The notes: generated by a model from the sequence alone, not told the origin. A stretch of 34,885 nucleotides of DNA from Rhodanobacter denitrificans (GCA_003241385.1 QFPO01000025.1:1-34885); one strand, 5' to 3'; shown: positions 13,137-23,994, counted from the stretch's first letter. Program-made: numbers and translations.

Positions 13137-14657
13137 ATGTCCGCTCCGCGCTCCCGCTTCCGTTCCCCGCTGCCGCTGCTGCTCGCACTCGGATGGCTGT
13201 CCGCGCCGGCCGCCGCCGAGCGCGTGTGGACGTTCGACGACGGCGCTGACCTGCCCGAGGGCTGGACCACGACGCTCGACGCCGCCGGCCACGGCTGGCG
13301 GATCGTCACCGACCGGGCGCACAGCGGCGCGCGATCGGTGCAGATCGTCGAGGCCGAGGCCGCCGGCGAGGCGAGCCTGGTCACGTCGTCGCTGACGCTG
13401 GCGGCCGACGAGACCGAGCTGAGCTTCCGCCAGCGCTGGAACCTCGAGGTCGCGCCGTACGACGGCGGCGTGCTCGAGATCGCGGTCGACGGCGGCGGCT
13501 TCGTCGACATCCTCGACACCGGCGGCCAGTTCGTGACCGGCGGCTACGACGACACGCTGGCGGCCTGTTGCGGCGGCAATCCGATCGGCGGGCGCCGCGC
13601 CTGGGCCGGCGGCGAGCGCGATGCGTTCTTCGCGACGCGCGTGACGCTGCCGCCGACCCTCGCCGGGCACGCAGTCCGGCTGCGCTGGCGCTTCGCGACC
13701 GATTCGTCGGTTGCCGCGCCGTCACCGAACGGCTGGTGGATCGACACGGTACGGCTCGGCGCGCCGGCGACGACCGAACCGACCGCCGAGGTCGACCGGA
13801 CCGAGCTGCAGTGGTCGCTGGCCGCGCCGGCGACCGCGGCCGCCGCGATCAACCTCGCGAACCTCGGCACCGACCCGCTGAGCTACACGATCCGCCTGGT
13901 CGACGACGGCGCGCTCTGCTCGGCGCCGCAGCCGGCCTGGCTCAGCGCGACGCCGGCTGCCGGCACGCTGACGGCCGGCGAGGCGAAGCGGCTGTGGTTC
14001 GCCGCGCGCGGTGACCTGGCCGGCATCGGCCGCCATCGCGCGGTCGCCTGCCTGATCAGCGACGATCCGGCCCGGCCCGAGGTCCGCATCGCGCTCGACG
14101 TCGGCGTCGAAAGCGACGCCGGCCCGCTGTTCTGCAGCGGCTTCGAGCCCGGCGAGGGTGGACGCTGCGACGGTGCGCCGAGCGGCGTGGTCCGCAGCGG
14201 ACCGCTCAACTGGACCGTGCCGGCCGACTTCGCCGGTCTCGCGATCGACCTGGTCACCGGCGCACACGGCCCCAAGGGCGGCGGCGCGGCGGCCGACGTC
14301 AATCTGTATGCTGGCAACGACGGCGCCGGCGCGCTCAGCGTCTACTGGTACGCCGACGTGGCGCCGGCCTTCGTCGGCGGCGTGATCGACGTCAACTCGA
14401 CCGGCACGATCGACTTCTCGCTGCTGCAGCCCGGCGGCCGGGTCGGCGAGGATCCGTTCTACAGCCTGTTGTCCAAGCCGCTCGACCACTGGCTGGCCGG
14501 CGCGACCGGCTACCTCGGCTTCAAGTTCTGGAACGAGCAGACCGGCCAGGTCAACTACGGCTATCTGCACCTGCAGACGACCGCGCCGTCCGGCTTCCCG
14601 GTCACCGTGCTCGACTACGCCTACGACCGCAGCGGCGCGGCGATCCGCATTCCATGA
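13137..14657 (+). CDS. Secreted multidomain protein with Gly-Phe-Glu motif
   Basis: A 506-residue protein with a signal peptide (Leu-rich core about 11-21, Ala-Pro-Ala-Ala-Ala cleavage region). After it comes a region of about 180 residues starting RVWTFDDG, with a jelly-roll or MAM/concanavalin-like pattern. Residues 210-330 resemble an immunoglobulin-like domain with paired Cys. Then the motif LFCSGFEPGE appears, a signature I associate with extracellular proteins of Rhodanobacteraceae and relatives. The last 160 residues form another beta-rich domain ending in TVLDYAYDRSGAAI, a common tail type in these bacteria. GAGGT lies 6 bases before the ATG. No catalytic motif is recognised; it may be a surface or adhesive protein. 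Confidence 0.8.
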   Translation: MSAPRSRFRSPLPLLLALGWLSAPAAAERVWTFDDGADLPEGWTTTLDAAGHGWRIVTDRAHSGARSVQIVEAEAAGEASLVTSSLTLAADETELSFRQRWNLEVAPYDGGVLEIAVDGGGFVDILDTGGQFVTGGYDDTLAACCGGNPIGGRRAWAGGERDAFFATRVTLPPTLAGHAVRLRWRFATDSSVAAPSPNGWWIDTVRLGAPATTEPTAEVDRTELQWSLAAPATAAAAINLANLGTDPLSYTIRLVDDGALCSAPQPAWLSATPAAGTLTAGEAKRLWFAARGDLAGIGRHRAVACLISDDPARPEVRIALDVGVESDAGPLFCSGFEPGEGGRCDGAPSGVVRSGPLNWTVPADFAGLAIDLVTGAHGPKGGGAAADVNLYAGNDGAGALSVYWYADVAPAFVGGVIDVNSTGTIDFSLLQPGGRVGEDPFYSLLSKPLDHWLAGATGYLGFKFWNEQTGQVNYGYLHLQTTAPSGFPVTVLDYAYDRSGAAIRIP

Positions 14658-14733
14658 CCGTTGGCCGCGGCGCAGGGCCGCGCGTCGCGGCGAGAGCCGG
14701 AGTCACGAGTCGGGCCGCGAGGCCGGACGCGAT

Positions 14734-14754
14734 GCGGCGATCGCGGATCGCCGC
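14734..14754 (+). terminator. Perfect hairpin downstream of the secreted protein gene
   Basis: Arms GCGGCGATC and GATCGCCGC pair perfectly around a 3-base loop, 76 bases past the stop codon. There is no U tract, so its role as a terminator is uncertain. The stretch 14658-14826 holds nothing else recognised. Confidence 0.35.
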
Positions 14755-14826
14755 TGCGAGGACGTCGTCGGCCTCGCGCCGCGACACGCCGCTCGGGCCG
14801 GACCGGCGGTGGTATCGCGAAGTACA

Positions 14827-15048
14827 TCACTGAGTCGCGCGCAGCACGTCGATCGCGGTGACCTGCCGGACCCAGCGACCGGGTCGCGCCTCGCGCGGCG
14901 CGATCAGCCGGAACGGCCGCACGCGTATCGGGCCGTGCGGGTGCCGGGGCTCAGCACATCGCGCCGACGCTGTCGCCGAGATCCGACGTCCGCCCAGCTC
15001 ACCGCACCGATCATGCGATAGCGGCGCGCGTCCGCACCGACGCGTCAT
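14827..15048 (-). pseudogene. Remnant of a molybdopterin-dependent oxidoreductase (C-terminus)
   Basis: The last 40 or so codons of this frame give GPIRVRPFRLIAPREARPG followed by RWVRQVTAIDVLRA. This resembles the C-terminal end of small sulfite-oxidase-fold molybdoenzymes, in which a Gly-Pro-x-Arg-Leu-x-x-Pro segment is followed by Arg-Trp-Val-Arg and an Ile-Glu/Asp-Val-Leu end. Upstream, another frame reads YRMIGAVSWADVG, which looks like the preceding part of the family (Tyr-x-Met/Leu-Asn-Gly), so a frameshift around 14960-15000 is likely. No catalytic Cys or body of the enzyme remains. The position beside modE and modABC supports the reading. The match is from memory and short, so it is tentative. 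Confidence 0.45.
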
Positions 15049-15149
15049 GCCGCGAGTGGCGCAGCCATCCGCCGAAGAGACCCGTCGCCATCCGCGACCG
15101 TTCGCGTGATGCGGACAGGCGGTGCATTACGGCCGAGTCTTGTCACCGC

Positions 15150-15173
15150 CGTTATTTCCGTACGACTATATCG
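15150..15173. promoter_or_regulatory. ModE-type operator (CGTTAT-N12-ATATCG)
   Basis: Half-sites CGTTAT (15150-15155) and ATATCG (15168-15173, complement CGATAT) are inverted and 12 bases apart. The E. coli ModE site upstream of modA, as I recall it, has CGTTAT and ATAACG at the same spacing. The segment is an A/T-rich island in GC-rich DNA. It lies upstream of the molybdoenzyme remnant and beyond the 3' end of modE. The rest of the gap 15049-15262 holds no gene. Confidence 0.5.
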
Positions 15174-15262
15174 ACGTGAACATCGATTCGCCAACCGGCC
15201 CGGTGCCGGCACGCCCTCACGGCCGTCGCGCGGCTGCACGAGGTGCGGCGGCGGCCGCGTCG

Positions 15263-15664
15263 TCAGTCCGCGGCGAGATCGCGCTGCAGCGTGGCCAGTT
15301 CGGCAGCGGCCGCCTGTTCGCAGGCGGCCTCGATGCGCCGGTAGCGCGTCAGCACCTCGCGCCCCAGCGCCGTGAGCTGGGCGCCACCGCCGCCGCTGCC
15401 GCCCTTGCTGGCCTCGATCAGCGGATCGCGAAAGCCGCGGTTGAGCTCCTCGGCCAGCTGCCAGGCGCGCTTGTAGCTCATCTTCATGCGCCGGCCGGCC
15501 GCGGCGATCGAGCCGGTCTGGTCGATGCCCTCGAGCAGGTCGGCCTTGCCGGGACCGAGCACGCCGGCGCGACCGAACATCACGCGCAGGCTCAGGCGCG
15601 GCCGGCGCGCACGCGCTCCGTCGCGAGCGGTCGCGGCGCCGGGGCTGGTGTCCGATGGACGCAT
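15263..15664 (-). CDS. modE: ModE-type molybdate-responsive regulator, DNA-binding domain only
   Basis: A 133-residue winged-helix protein. Residues 38-112 match the ModE N-terminal domain: GPGKADLLEGIDQTGSI, then AAAGRRMKMSYKRAWQLAEE (the helix-turn-helix and recognition helix), followed by a Gly-rich wing (88-94) and LTALGREVLTRYR. Full ModE has two molybdate-binding Mop domains after this; they are absent here, so either the protein acts without direct molybdate sensing or uses a partner. Start 15664 is chosen because GGAGGT lies 7 bases before it; the frame remains open further upstream. It is divergent from modA with 68 bases between. Confidence 0.85.
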   Translation of the reverse strand: MRPSDTSPGAATARDGARARRPRLSLRVMFGRAGVLGPGKADLLEGIDQTGSIAAAGRRMKMSYKRAWQLAEELNRGFRDPLIEASKGGSGGGGAQLTALGREVLTRYRRIEAACEQAAAAELATLQRDLAAD

Positions 15665-15732
15665 CGCGGACCTCCGAAGGGCGCCGCGATGATACCGATT
15701 CCTCTCCACGACGAGCCGCGACGGCGTCCGTC

Positions 15733-16551
15733 ATGACGATGCCCCCTGCTCTGTCCTGGCTGCGCGCGAGCATGCTCGCGCTGGCGCTGCTGCCGGCCGC
15801 GCCGCTGCGCGCGGCCGAGGTTCTGGTATTCGCGGCGGCAAGCCTGAAGCCCGCGCTCGACGCGATCGTCGCCGGCCCCGACGCGCAGGCGATCGGCACG
15901 ATCAAGCTCAGCTATGCGGCGTCCTCGCAGCTGGCGCGCCAGATCGAGCACGGCGCGCCGGCGGCGCTCTTCATCTCGGCCGACCAGGACTGGATGGACT
16001 ACGTGGAGGCCCGCGGCGCGGTCGCGGCCGGCACGCGCGCGAACCTGCTCGGCAATGCGCTGGTGCTGGTCGCACCGGCCGCGAGCGATGCGCGCGTCGC
16101 GATCGCGCCGGGCGTCGATCTGGTCGGCGCGCTCGGCGCCGACGGGCGCCTGGCGATCGGCGAGCCGAACAGCGTGCCGGCCGGCAAGTACGCCAAGGCC
16201 GCGCTGAGCGCGCTCGGCGTCTGGGATTCGGTCTCGCGCCGCGTGGTCGCGGCCGAGAGCGTGCGGGCGGCGCTCGCGTTCGTCGCGCGCGGCGAGGCGC
16301 CGCTCGGCATCGTCTACCGCTCCGATGCGGTGTCCGAGCCGGCCGTGCGCGTCGTCGACACGTTCCCGGCCTCGACGCATCCGCCAATCGTCTATCCGCT
16401 GGCCGTGCTCGAGTCCGGCGACGGCGCACCGGCGCGCGCGTTCGCGGCGCTGCTGCGCGGTCCGGCCGCACAGGCCGTGTTCGAGCGCTACGGATTCGGC
16501 AGCGCGGATGCGCAGACGGCGACGCCGATCGCGACGCAGACCGTGCGATGA
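15733..16551 (+). CDS. modA: Molybdate-binding periplasmic protein ModA
   Basis: A 272-residue periplasmic solute-binding protein that captures molybdate or tungstate for the ModBC transporter. It has a signal peptide (Leu/Ala core about 10-28, cleavage near Ala-Ala-Glu). The mature protein begins VLVFAAASLKPALDAI, the family's first oxyanion-binding loop with Ser, followed by LSYAASSQLARQI with the second. Later parts include SADQDWMDYV, an IGEPNSVPAGKYA segment and GIVYRSDA, all typical of ModA. ATG 15733 or 15739 may start it; both give the same mature protein. It leads the modABC operon. Confidence 0.93.
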   Translation: MTMPPALSWLRASMLALALLPAAPLRAAEVLVFAAASLKPALDAIVAGPDAQAIGTIKLSYAASSQLARQIEHGAPAALFISADQDWMDYVEARGAVAAGTRANLLGNALVLVAPAASDARVAIAPGVDLVGALGADGRLAIGEPNSVPAGKYAKAALSALGVWDSVSRRVVAAESVRAALAFVARGEAPLGIVYRSDAVSEPAVRVVDTFPASTHPPIVYPLAVLESGDGAPARAFAALLRGPAAQAVFERYGFGSADAQTATPIATQTVR

Positions 16552-16588
16552 CTGGCACACTCGTCTTTTCGCCTGCACCGATCCGGGC

Positions 16589-17275
16589 ATGCTGACACCC
16601 GACGAAACCGCGGCGCTCGCGCTCAGCCTGCGCGTGGCCGCGATCAGCGTGATCGTCTCGCTGCCGTTCGCGCTCGCGCTGGCCTGGCTGCTGTCGCGCA
16701 AGCGCGTGCCGGGCCGCGCGCTGATCGAGGCGCTGCTGTTCCTGCCGCTGACGCTGCCGCCGGTGGTGACCGGTTACGCGCTGCTGGTGCTGTTCGGCCG
16801 CAACGGTGCGATCGGCCAGTGGCTGGCCGCGATCGGCATCGTATTCGCGTTCCGCTGGACCGGCGCCGTGCTGGCCGCGGCGGTCATGGGCTTTCCGCTG
16901 CTGGTGCTGTCGATCCGCGTCGCGTTCGACAACGTCGACCGCCGGCTCGAACGCGCGGCCGAGACGCTCGGCGCCGGCGCCTGGCGCCGGTTCTTCACGA
17001 TCGTGCTGCCGCTGTCCTCGGGCGGCATCCTGGCCGGCTGCGTGCTCGCATTCGCGCGCGCGTTCGGCGAGTTCGGCGCGACGATCAGCTTCGTGTCGAA
17101 CATCCCCGGCGAGACGCGCACGCTGCCGATCGCGATCTACGAGCTGATGAGCGTGCCCGGCGGCGAGGCCGGCGTGCAACGCCTGACCGTGGTCGCGTTC
17201 GCCGTCGCGCTGGCCGCGACGCTGATCGCCGCACTGCTCGGCGGCGCGCTGTGGAGGCGCCGCGCCGATGATTGA
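16589..17275 (+). CDS. modB: Molybdate ABC transporter permease ModB
   Basis: A 228-residue inner-membrane permease, the usual length. Five or six membrane helices are visible, with LPLTLPPVVTGYALL in the middle. The coupling loop that touches the ATPase reads ERAAETLGAGAWRRFFTIVLP (the EAA motif). It is followed by FARAFGEFGATISF, a hallmark of ModB. The start at 16589 gives a normal N-terminus 37 bases after modA. Its end overlaps the start of modC by 8 bases, so the two subunits are translationally coupled. Confidence 0.94.
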   Translation: MLTPDETAALALSLRVAAISVIVSLPFALALAWLLSRKRVPGRALIEALLFLPLTLPPVVTGYALLVLFGRNGAIGQWLAAIGIVFAFRWTGAVLAAAVMGFPLLVLSIRVAFDNVDRRLERAAETLGAGAWRRFFTIVLPLSSGGILAGCVLAFARAFGEFGATISFVSNIPGETRTLPIAIYELMSVPGGEAGVQRLTVVAFAVALAATLIAALLGGALWRRRADD

Positions 17276-17942
17276 GGTCGCGCTGCGCCATGCCTATCGC
17301 GACGTCGCGGTCGAGGCCGCGTTCCGCACGCCGGCGCGCGTGCTGGCGCTGTTCGGCGACTCCGGCGCCGGCAAGACCACGGTGCTCAACGCGATCGCCG
17401 GTCTGCTGACGCCGCGCGCCGGGCGCATCGTGCTCGACGGCAGCGTGCTGTTCGACCAGGCCGCCGCGATCTGCGTGCCGGTCGCAAAGCGCCAGATCGG
17501 CTACGTGTTCCAGGACGGCCGCCTGTTTCCGCACCTCAGCGCGCGCGCCAACCTGCTCTACGGCGCGCGCGCGCGCGGCCGCGACGGCATGGACCTGGAC
17601 CGCATCGTCGACCTGCTCGACCTCGGCGCCCTGCTCGCGCGGATGCCGGCCCAGCTGTCCGGCGGCGAGCGCCAGCGCGTCGCGATCGGGCGCGCGCTGC
17701 TGTCGGCGCCGCGCATCTTGCTGCTCGACGAGCCGCTGACCGGCCTGCACCGCGAGGCGCGCGACCAGGTGCTCGACCACCTGGTGCGGCTCAAGCTCGA
17801 GCTCGGCCTGGCGATGCTGCTGGTCTCGCACCAGCCGGCCGAGGTCATCGCGCTGGCCGACGAGGTCGTGCTGATGCAGTCCGGTGCGGTCGTCGACCAG
17901 CTGCCGGTCGACCGCTTCGCACAGCGTCAGCTCGGCCGCTGA
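17268..17942 (+). CDS. modC: Molybdate ABC transporter ATPase ModC, short form
   Basis: A 224-residue ATPase that powers ModB. Walker A is GDSGAGKT (30-37), the Q-loop is in YVFQDGRLFPHL, the signature is LSGGERQR, Walker B is RILLLDEPLTGLH, and the switch His is in VSHQP. Typical ModC proteins have about 350 residues and end in a TOBE/Mop domain that binds molybdate and controls transport. This one stops straight after the nucleotide-binding domain, and the following 110 bases do not encode the missing domain in any frame. The truncation thus appears genuine. The operon probably ends here. Confidence 0.92.
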   Translation: MIEVALRHAYRDVAVEAAFRTPARVLALFGDSGAGKTTVLNAIAGLLTPRAGRIVLDGSVLFDQAAAICVPVAKRQIGYVFQDGRLFPHLSARANLLYGARARGRDGMDLDRIVDLLDLGALLARMPAQLSGGERQRVAIGRALLSAPRILLLDEPLTGLHREARDQVLDHLVRLKLELGLAMLLVSHQPAEVIALADEVVLMQSGAVVDQLPVDRFAQRQLGR

Positions 17943-18052
17943 AGCGCGCGTCCGATGCGCCGGCACGGTCCGCCGGCACCTTGCGGCGCAGCTTTTCGCG
18001 CCCGGTCGAACCGGCTACTCTTGGCCGATTCAAACGATCGTTCGAGGCCTCG

Positions 18053-18502
18053 ATGTTTCCACGCGAATCCCGACGCACCCTGATCGTGGCCGCCGCGGCG
18101 GCGCTGCTGCTGGCCGGCTGCGGCAGCGGCCCGGTCAAGCGCATCAACCCGCCGACCGCGAGCATCCAGCAGCTGGTCGTCGACGGCAGCGGCACCTGGC
18201 GGCTCACGCTGCGCATCCAGAATTTCAGCACCGTGCCGATGGTGTTCGGCCGGCTCGACGCGACCGTCAAGATCGACGGCACCGAAGTCGGCACGCTCGC
18301 GCTGCCGCTCGGCATCGACGTGGTCGGCAACAGCGCCGAGGTCGTCGAGGCGACGCTGCCGGTCTCGGCCCGTCTGCCGACCGGCGATTTCGCCTACGAG
18401 CTGACCGGACACATCGACGTGACCGACCCGAAGAAGGTCTATCCGTTCGACCGCTCGAGCCGGCTGACGCCGGTGCCGGGACTGCCCGGAACCTGGCGCT
18501 AG
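18053..18502 (+). CDS. Lipoprotein with LEA type 2 (WHy) domain
   Basis: A 149-residue lipoprotein. The signal peptide ends in the lipobox Leu-Ala-Gly-Cys, with Cys23 as the lipid site, so the protein should be anchored in the inner or outer membrane. The mature part has the pattern of a LEA-14/WHy domain: PPTASIQQLVV, then LTLRIQNFSTVPM with the conserved Asn-Phe-Ser, and alternating hydrophobic strands. Such proteins are common in Xanthomonadales and are linked to desiccation or envelope stress, but the function is not shown. A TACTCT box (18016-18021) 31 bases before the start and GAGG at 18043-18046 suggest its own promoter and ribosome site. Confidence 0.8.
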   Translation: MFPRESRRTLIVAAAAALLLAGCGSGPVKRINPPTASIQQLVVDGSGTWRLTLRIQNFSTVPMVFGRLDATVKIDGTEVGTLALPLGIDVVGNSAEVVEATLPVSARLPTGDFAYELTGHIDVTDPKKVYPFDRSSRLTPVPGLPGTWR

Positions 18503-18662
18503 CCGGTCGCGAGCGCCGTCGCGCGCGGCACGATCGCCGCCGCGCCGGCGCCGTCCTCTTCCGGAACCGACGAGGCGACCCCGCGCCGCGCGATCCGAGC
18601 CGCTCCGCCCGCCGTCCCCACCCGCACGTCCACGCCCGCCGCCCCTCTCCGCAGGAATCGCC

Positions 18663-20453
18663 ATGACCGTCTACGCCGCCCCGCTCGCCGACATCCGCTT
18701 CGCCCTGTACGACGTCCTCGGCGCCGAAGCGCTCTACCAGCGCCTGCCCGGCTTCGAGGCCGCCGGCCGCGACATCGTCGACGCCGTGCTCGAGGAGGCC
18801 GCCAAGTTCACCGAGCAGGTGCTCGCGCCGATCAACCAGAGCGGCGACCAGGAGGGCTGCACGCTCGACAAGGCCACCGCCAGCGTCACCACGCCGAAAG
18901 GCTTCAAGGAAGCGTTCCGCCAGTACGTTGAGGGCGGCTGGACCGGCCTGACCACGCCGGCCGTCTACGGCGGCCAGGAGCTGCCCGAGGTGGTCGGCGC
19001 GATCGTCAAGGAAATGATCGACTCGGCCAACGTGTCCTGGGGCAACTTCCCGATGCTCTCGCACGGCGCGGTCGAGGCGCTCAAGGCGCACGGCGAGGAC
19101 TGGCAGCGCGAGGCATTCCTGAAGCCGATCACCGAAGGCCGCTGGACCGGCACGATGTGCCTGACCGAGCCGCACTGCGGCACCGATCTCGGCCTGCTCA
19201 AGACGCGCGCCGAGCCGCAGGCCGACGGCAGCTACCGGATCACCGGCACCAAGATCTTCATCACCGCCGGCGAGCACGACCTGGCCGACAACATCATCCA
19301 TCTGGTGCTGGCGCGCCTGCCGGACGCGCCGCCCGGCGTGAAGGGCATCTCGCTGTTCATCGTGCCGAAGTTCCGCGTCGGACGCGACGGCGCCCAGGGC
19401 GAGCGCAACTCGCTGGCGGTCGGCTCGATCGAGCACAAGATGGGCATCAAGGCCTCGGTCACCTGCGTGATGAATTTCGACGAGGCCGAAGGCTGGCTGA
19501 TCGGCGCGCCGAACAAGGGCCTCAACGCGATGTTCACGATGATGAACACCGCGCGCCTCGCGGTCGGCGTGCAGGGCCTGGGCCTGATCGAGCGCGCCTA
19601 CCAGAATGCGCTGCGCTACGCGCGCGAACGCGTGCAGATGCGCGCGCTGACCGGCCCGCGCTATCCGGACAAGCCGGCCGACCCGCTGATCGTGCATCCG
19701 GACATCCGCCGCATGCTGCTGACGCAGAAGGCCTTCGCCGAAGGCGGCCGCCTGCTCGCGCTGTACGCCTATACGCGCCACGACATCTCGACCCATGCCA
19801 CCGACGAGGACGAACGGCGCCGCAACGAGGAACTGGTCTCGTTCCTGACACCGATCGTCAAGGGCCTGCTGACCGAACTCGCGCAGGAAGCCACCTACGA
19901 CGCGGTCCAGGTGTTCGGCGGCCACGGCTACATCGCCGAGACCGGCGTCGAGCAGTATGCGCGCGACGCCCGCATCACGACGATCTACGAGGGCACCACG
20001 CAGATCCAGGCCAACGACCTGCTCGGCCGCAAGATCCTGCAGCTGCGCGGCGCCGGCCTGAAACACTTCCTCGCCGAGATCGGCGCGTTCTGCCAGGACC
20101 AGGCCGGCGACGCGGCGCTGGCCGAATTCATTGAACCGCTGGCCCTGGTCGCGAAGGAATGGAGCGACGTCACCGAAGAGCTGGCCGGCAAGGCGCAGCG
20201 CAATCCGGACGAGATCGGTGCGGCCGCGGTCGACTACCTGTTCTACGCCGGCTACGTCGCGCTGGCCTACTTCTGGGCGCGCAGCGTAGCCGCCGCCAAC
20301 GCCTCGGCGCAGTCGGCGGATTTCAAGTCCGCCAAGCTGCACACCGCGCGCTTCTACTTCACGCGGATCCTGCCGCGGACGCGCGCGCACCTGGCGGCGA
20401 TCCGCGCCGGCGCCGACTCGCTGATGGCGCTGCCGGACGCCCTTTTCGGCTGA
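18663..20453 (+). CDS. Acyl-CoA dehydrogenase, DmdC/FadE-like
   Basis: A 596-residue FAD-dependent dehydrogenase that introduces a trans-2,3 double bond into an acyl-CoA. It is longer than the common 380-residue type because it has the extra N-terminal and C-terminal domains of the family often annotated 3-methylmercaptopropionyl-CoA dehydrogenase or medium/long-chain FadE. Visible motifs: MCLTEPHCGTDL (flavin and substrate contact), KIFITAGEHD, NTARLAVGVQGLG, FGGHGYIAETGVEQYARD, and YEGTTQIQANDLLGRK with the catalytic Glu. AGGAA lies 6 bases before the ATG. The GNAT gene follows 10 bases later, so they may be cotranscribed. True substrate: probably fatty acyl-CoA in beta-oxidation; sulfur substrate use cannot be judged. 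Confidence 0.92.
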   Translation: MTVYAAPLADIRFALYDVLGAEALYQRLPGFEAAGRDIVDAVLEEAAKFTEQVLAPINQSGDQEGCTLDKATASVTTPKGFKEAFRQYVEGGWTGLTTPAVYGGQELPEVVGAIVKEMIDSANVSWGNFPMLSHGAVEALKAHGEDWQREAFLKPITEGRWTGTMCLTEPHCGTDLGLLKTRAEPQADGSYRITGTKIFITAGEHDLADNIIHLVLARLPDAPPGVKGISLFIVPKFRVGRDGAQGERNSLAVGSIEHKMGIKASVTCVMNFDEAEGWLIGAPNKGLNAMFTMMNTARLAVGVQGLGLIERAYQNALRYARERVQMRALTGPRYPDKPADPLIVHPDIRRMLLTQKAFAEGGRLLALYAYTRHDISTHATDEDERRRNEELVSFLTPIVKGLLTELAQEATYDAVQVFGGHGYIAETGVEQYARDARITTIYEGTTQIQANDLLGRKILQLRGAGLKHFLAEIGAFCQDQAGDAALAEFIEPLALVAKEWSDVTEELAGKAQRNPDEIGAAAVDYLFYAGYVALAYFWARSVAAANASAQSADFKSAKLHTARFYFTRILPRTRAHLAAIRAGADSLMALPDALFG

Positions 20454-20463
20454 CGCGAAAGCG

Positions 20464-20943
20464 ATGGCCGAGGACGCGCCGTCGATCCGCATCCGGCTCG
20501 CCCGGGCCGACGACGACGCGTTCGTGCTCGGCCTGGCCGAGCGCTTCGTCGCGTTCGACCTGCCGCCGTGGCGGCGCCGCGGCGAGTGCCTGGCCGGCAT
20601 CCGCCGTGAGCTCGCTCGGCACCTCGCCGAGCAGCCGCCCGGCTCGCATCTGTTCGTCGCCGAGGACGAGGCCGGCAGCCGTGTCGGCTTCGTGCACCTG
20701 CAGCTGACCGTCGACACGCTGACCGGTGCGGCCAATGCGCACGTCGCCGATCTGGCGGTCGCGCCGGGACTGGACCGGCGCGGCATCGGCAGCCGGCTGC
20801 TCGCCGAGGCCGAGGCCTGGGCACGCCGCCACCGCTGCCGGCATCTGACGCTGGCGGTGTTCCCCGGCAACGAGGCCGCGCGGGCGCTCTACGAGCGGCG
20901 CGGCTTCGGCGTCGAGCTGCTGCGCATGGTCAAGCCGCTGTAG
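20464..20943 (+). CDS. GNAT family N-acetyltransferase
   Basis: A 159-residue single-domain acetyltransferase. The acetyl-CoA binding motif A is seen in HVADLAVAPGLDRRGIGSRL (the R/Q-x-x-G-x-G/A loop is Arg-Arg-Gly-Ile-Gly), followed by LLAEAEAWARRHRCRHLTL and the motif B ending NEAARALYERRGF. An N-terminal RIRLARADDDAFVL segment fits the first strand and helix of the fold. The substrate (amino group of a protein, amino acid or small molecule) cannot be predicted. It sits 10 bases after the acyl-CoA dehydrogenase gene and likely shares its transcript. Confidence 0.88.
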   Translation: MAEDAPSIRIRLARADDDAFVLGLAERFVAFDLPPWRRRGECLAGIRRELARHLAEQPPGSHLFVAEDEAGSRVGFVHLQLTVDTLTGAANAHVADLAVAPGLDRRGIGSRLLAEAEAWARRHRCRHLTLAVFPGNEAARALYERRGFGVELLRMVKPL

Positions 20944-21069
20944 CGCGATCGGGAGGCCTCGACGCCGGTCAGGCGGCATCGCCATGCGCTTCGGCGCGGC
21001 ACGGTGACCGGAACGCGGCGGGCGATCGAACGGTTCTCCCGCACCGGCACGCCGGCGCAGGCTCGCCGC

Positions 21070-21075
21070 TACAAT
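21070..21075 (+). promoter_or_regulatory. Likely -10 box of the sigma-kinase operon
   Basis: TACAAT matches five of six consensus bases and lies 22 bases before ATG 21098; GGAG (21089-21092) follows as the ribosome site. No clear -35 box. Confidence 0.4.
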
Positions 21076-21097
21076 CGGTCCCGCAAACGGAGCGACG

Positions 21098-21651
21098 ATG
21101 AGCGACGCGGGCGCGATCACGGTACTGCTGCGCAGGCTCTCGGCCGGCGAGCGCGAGGCGCACGCAGCTCTGCTGCCGCTGGTCTACGCGGATCTGCGCC
21201 GGATCGCCGCGCGCCACCTGGCCGGCGAGCGCGCCGGCCATACGCTGTCGCCGACCGCCCTGGTCCACGAGGCCTGGCTGCGTCTCTCGACCGAGACGGC
21301 ACTCGCGCCGGAAGACCGCCGCGCGTTCTTCGCGATCGCCGCGCGGCGCATGCGCCAGATCCTGGTCGATCATGCGCGCCGCCGCGATGCGGCCAAGCGC
21401 GGCGGCGGCGAACGCGCCGAGGTGACGCTGTCGGGCCTGGCCGACGACGGCGGCGACCGCATCGACATCCTCGCGCTCGACCAGGCGCTCGAGCGGCTCG
21501 AGGCGGCCGACCCGCGCAAGGCCCAGGTCGTCGAACTGCGCTACTTCGCCGGCATCGAGATGACCGACATCGCCGACCTGCTCGGCGTCTCGCGCGCGAC
21601 CGCGCAGCGCGACTGGGAGGTGGCGCGCGCGTTTCTGCTCGACGCGCTGGC

Positions 21652-21655
<4 letters not shown>
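21098..21655 (+). CDS. ECF sigma factor of the kinase-linked type
   Basis: A 185-residue sigma-70 family factor of the group known as TIGR02999 (Sig-70_X6), which is common in planctomycetes, acidobacteria and Xanthomonadales. Characteristic stretches are LLPLVYADLRRIAARHL, LSPTALVHEAWLRL, FFAIAARRMRQILVDHARR and, in region 4, VVELRYFAGIEMTDIADLLGV with SRATAQRDWEVARAFL. The stop codon overlaps the start of the kinase gene (ATGA at 21652-21655). In this class the kinase, not an anti-sigma, is thought to control the factor. It probably does not rely on a membrane anti-sigma as the factor at 9.7 kb does. Confidence 0.92.
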
Positions 21656-23955
<2,300 letters not shown>

Positions 23956-23994
23956 CGCGCGTCGAGTCCGCTGCGCGAGGCGCTCCGGCGTCCT

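Noticed and set aside
14602..14787. 61-codon minus-strand frame past the secreted protein gene
   Set aside because: It overlaps the 3' end of a solid gene, spans a hairpin, and shows no family features.
17943..18052. Missing TOBE domain of ModC in another frame
   Set aside because: Only 110 bases remain before the next gene and no frame gives TOBE-like sequence.
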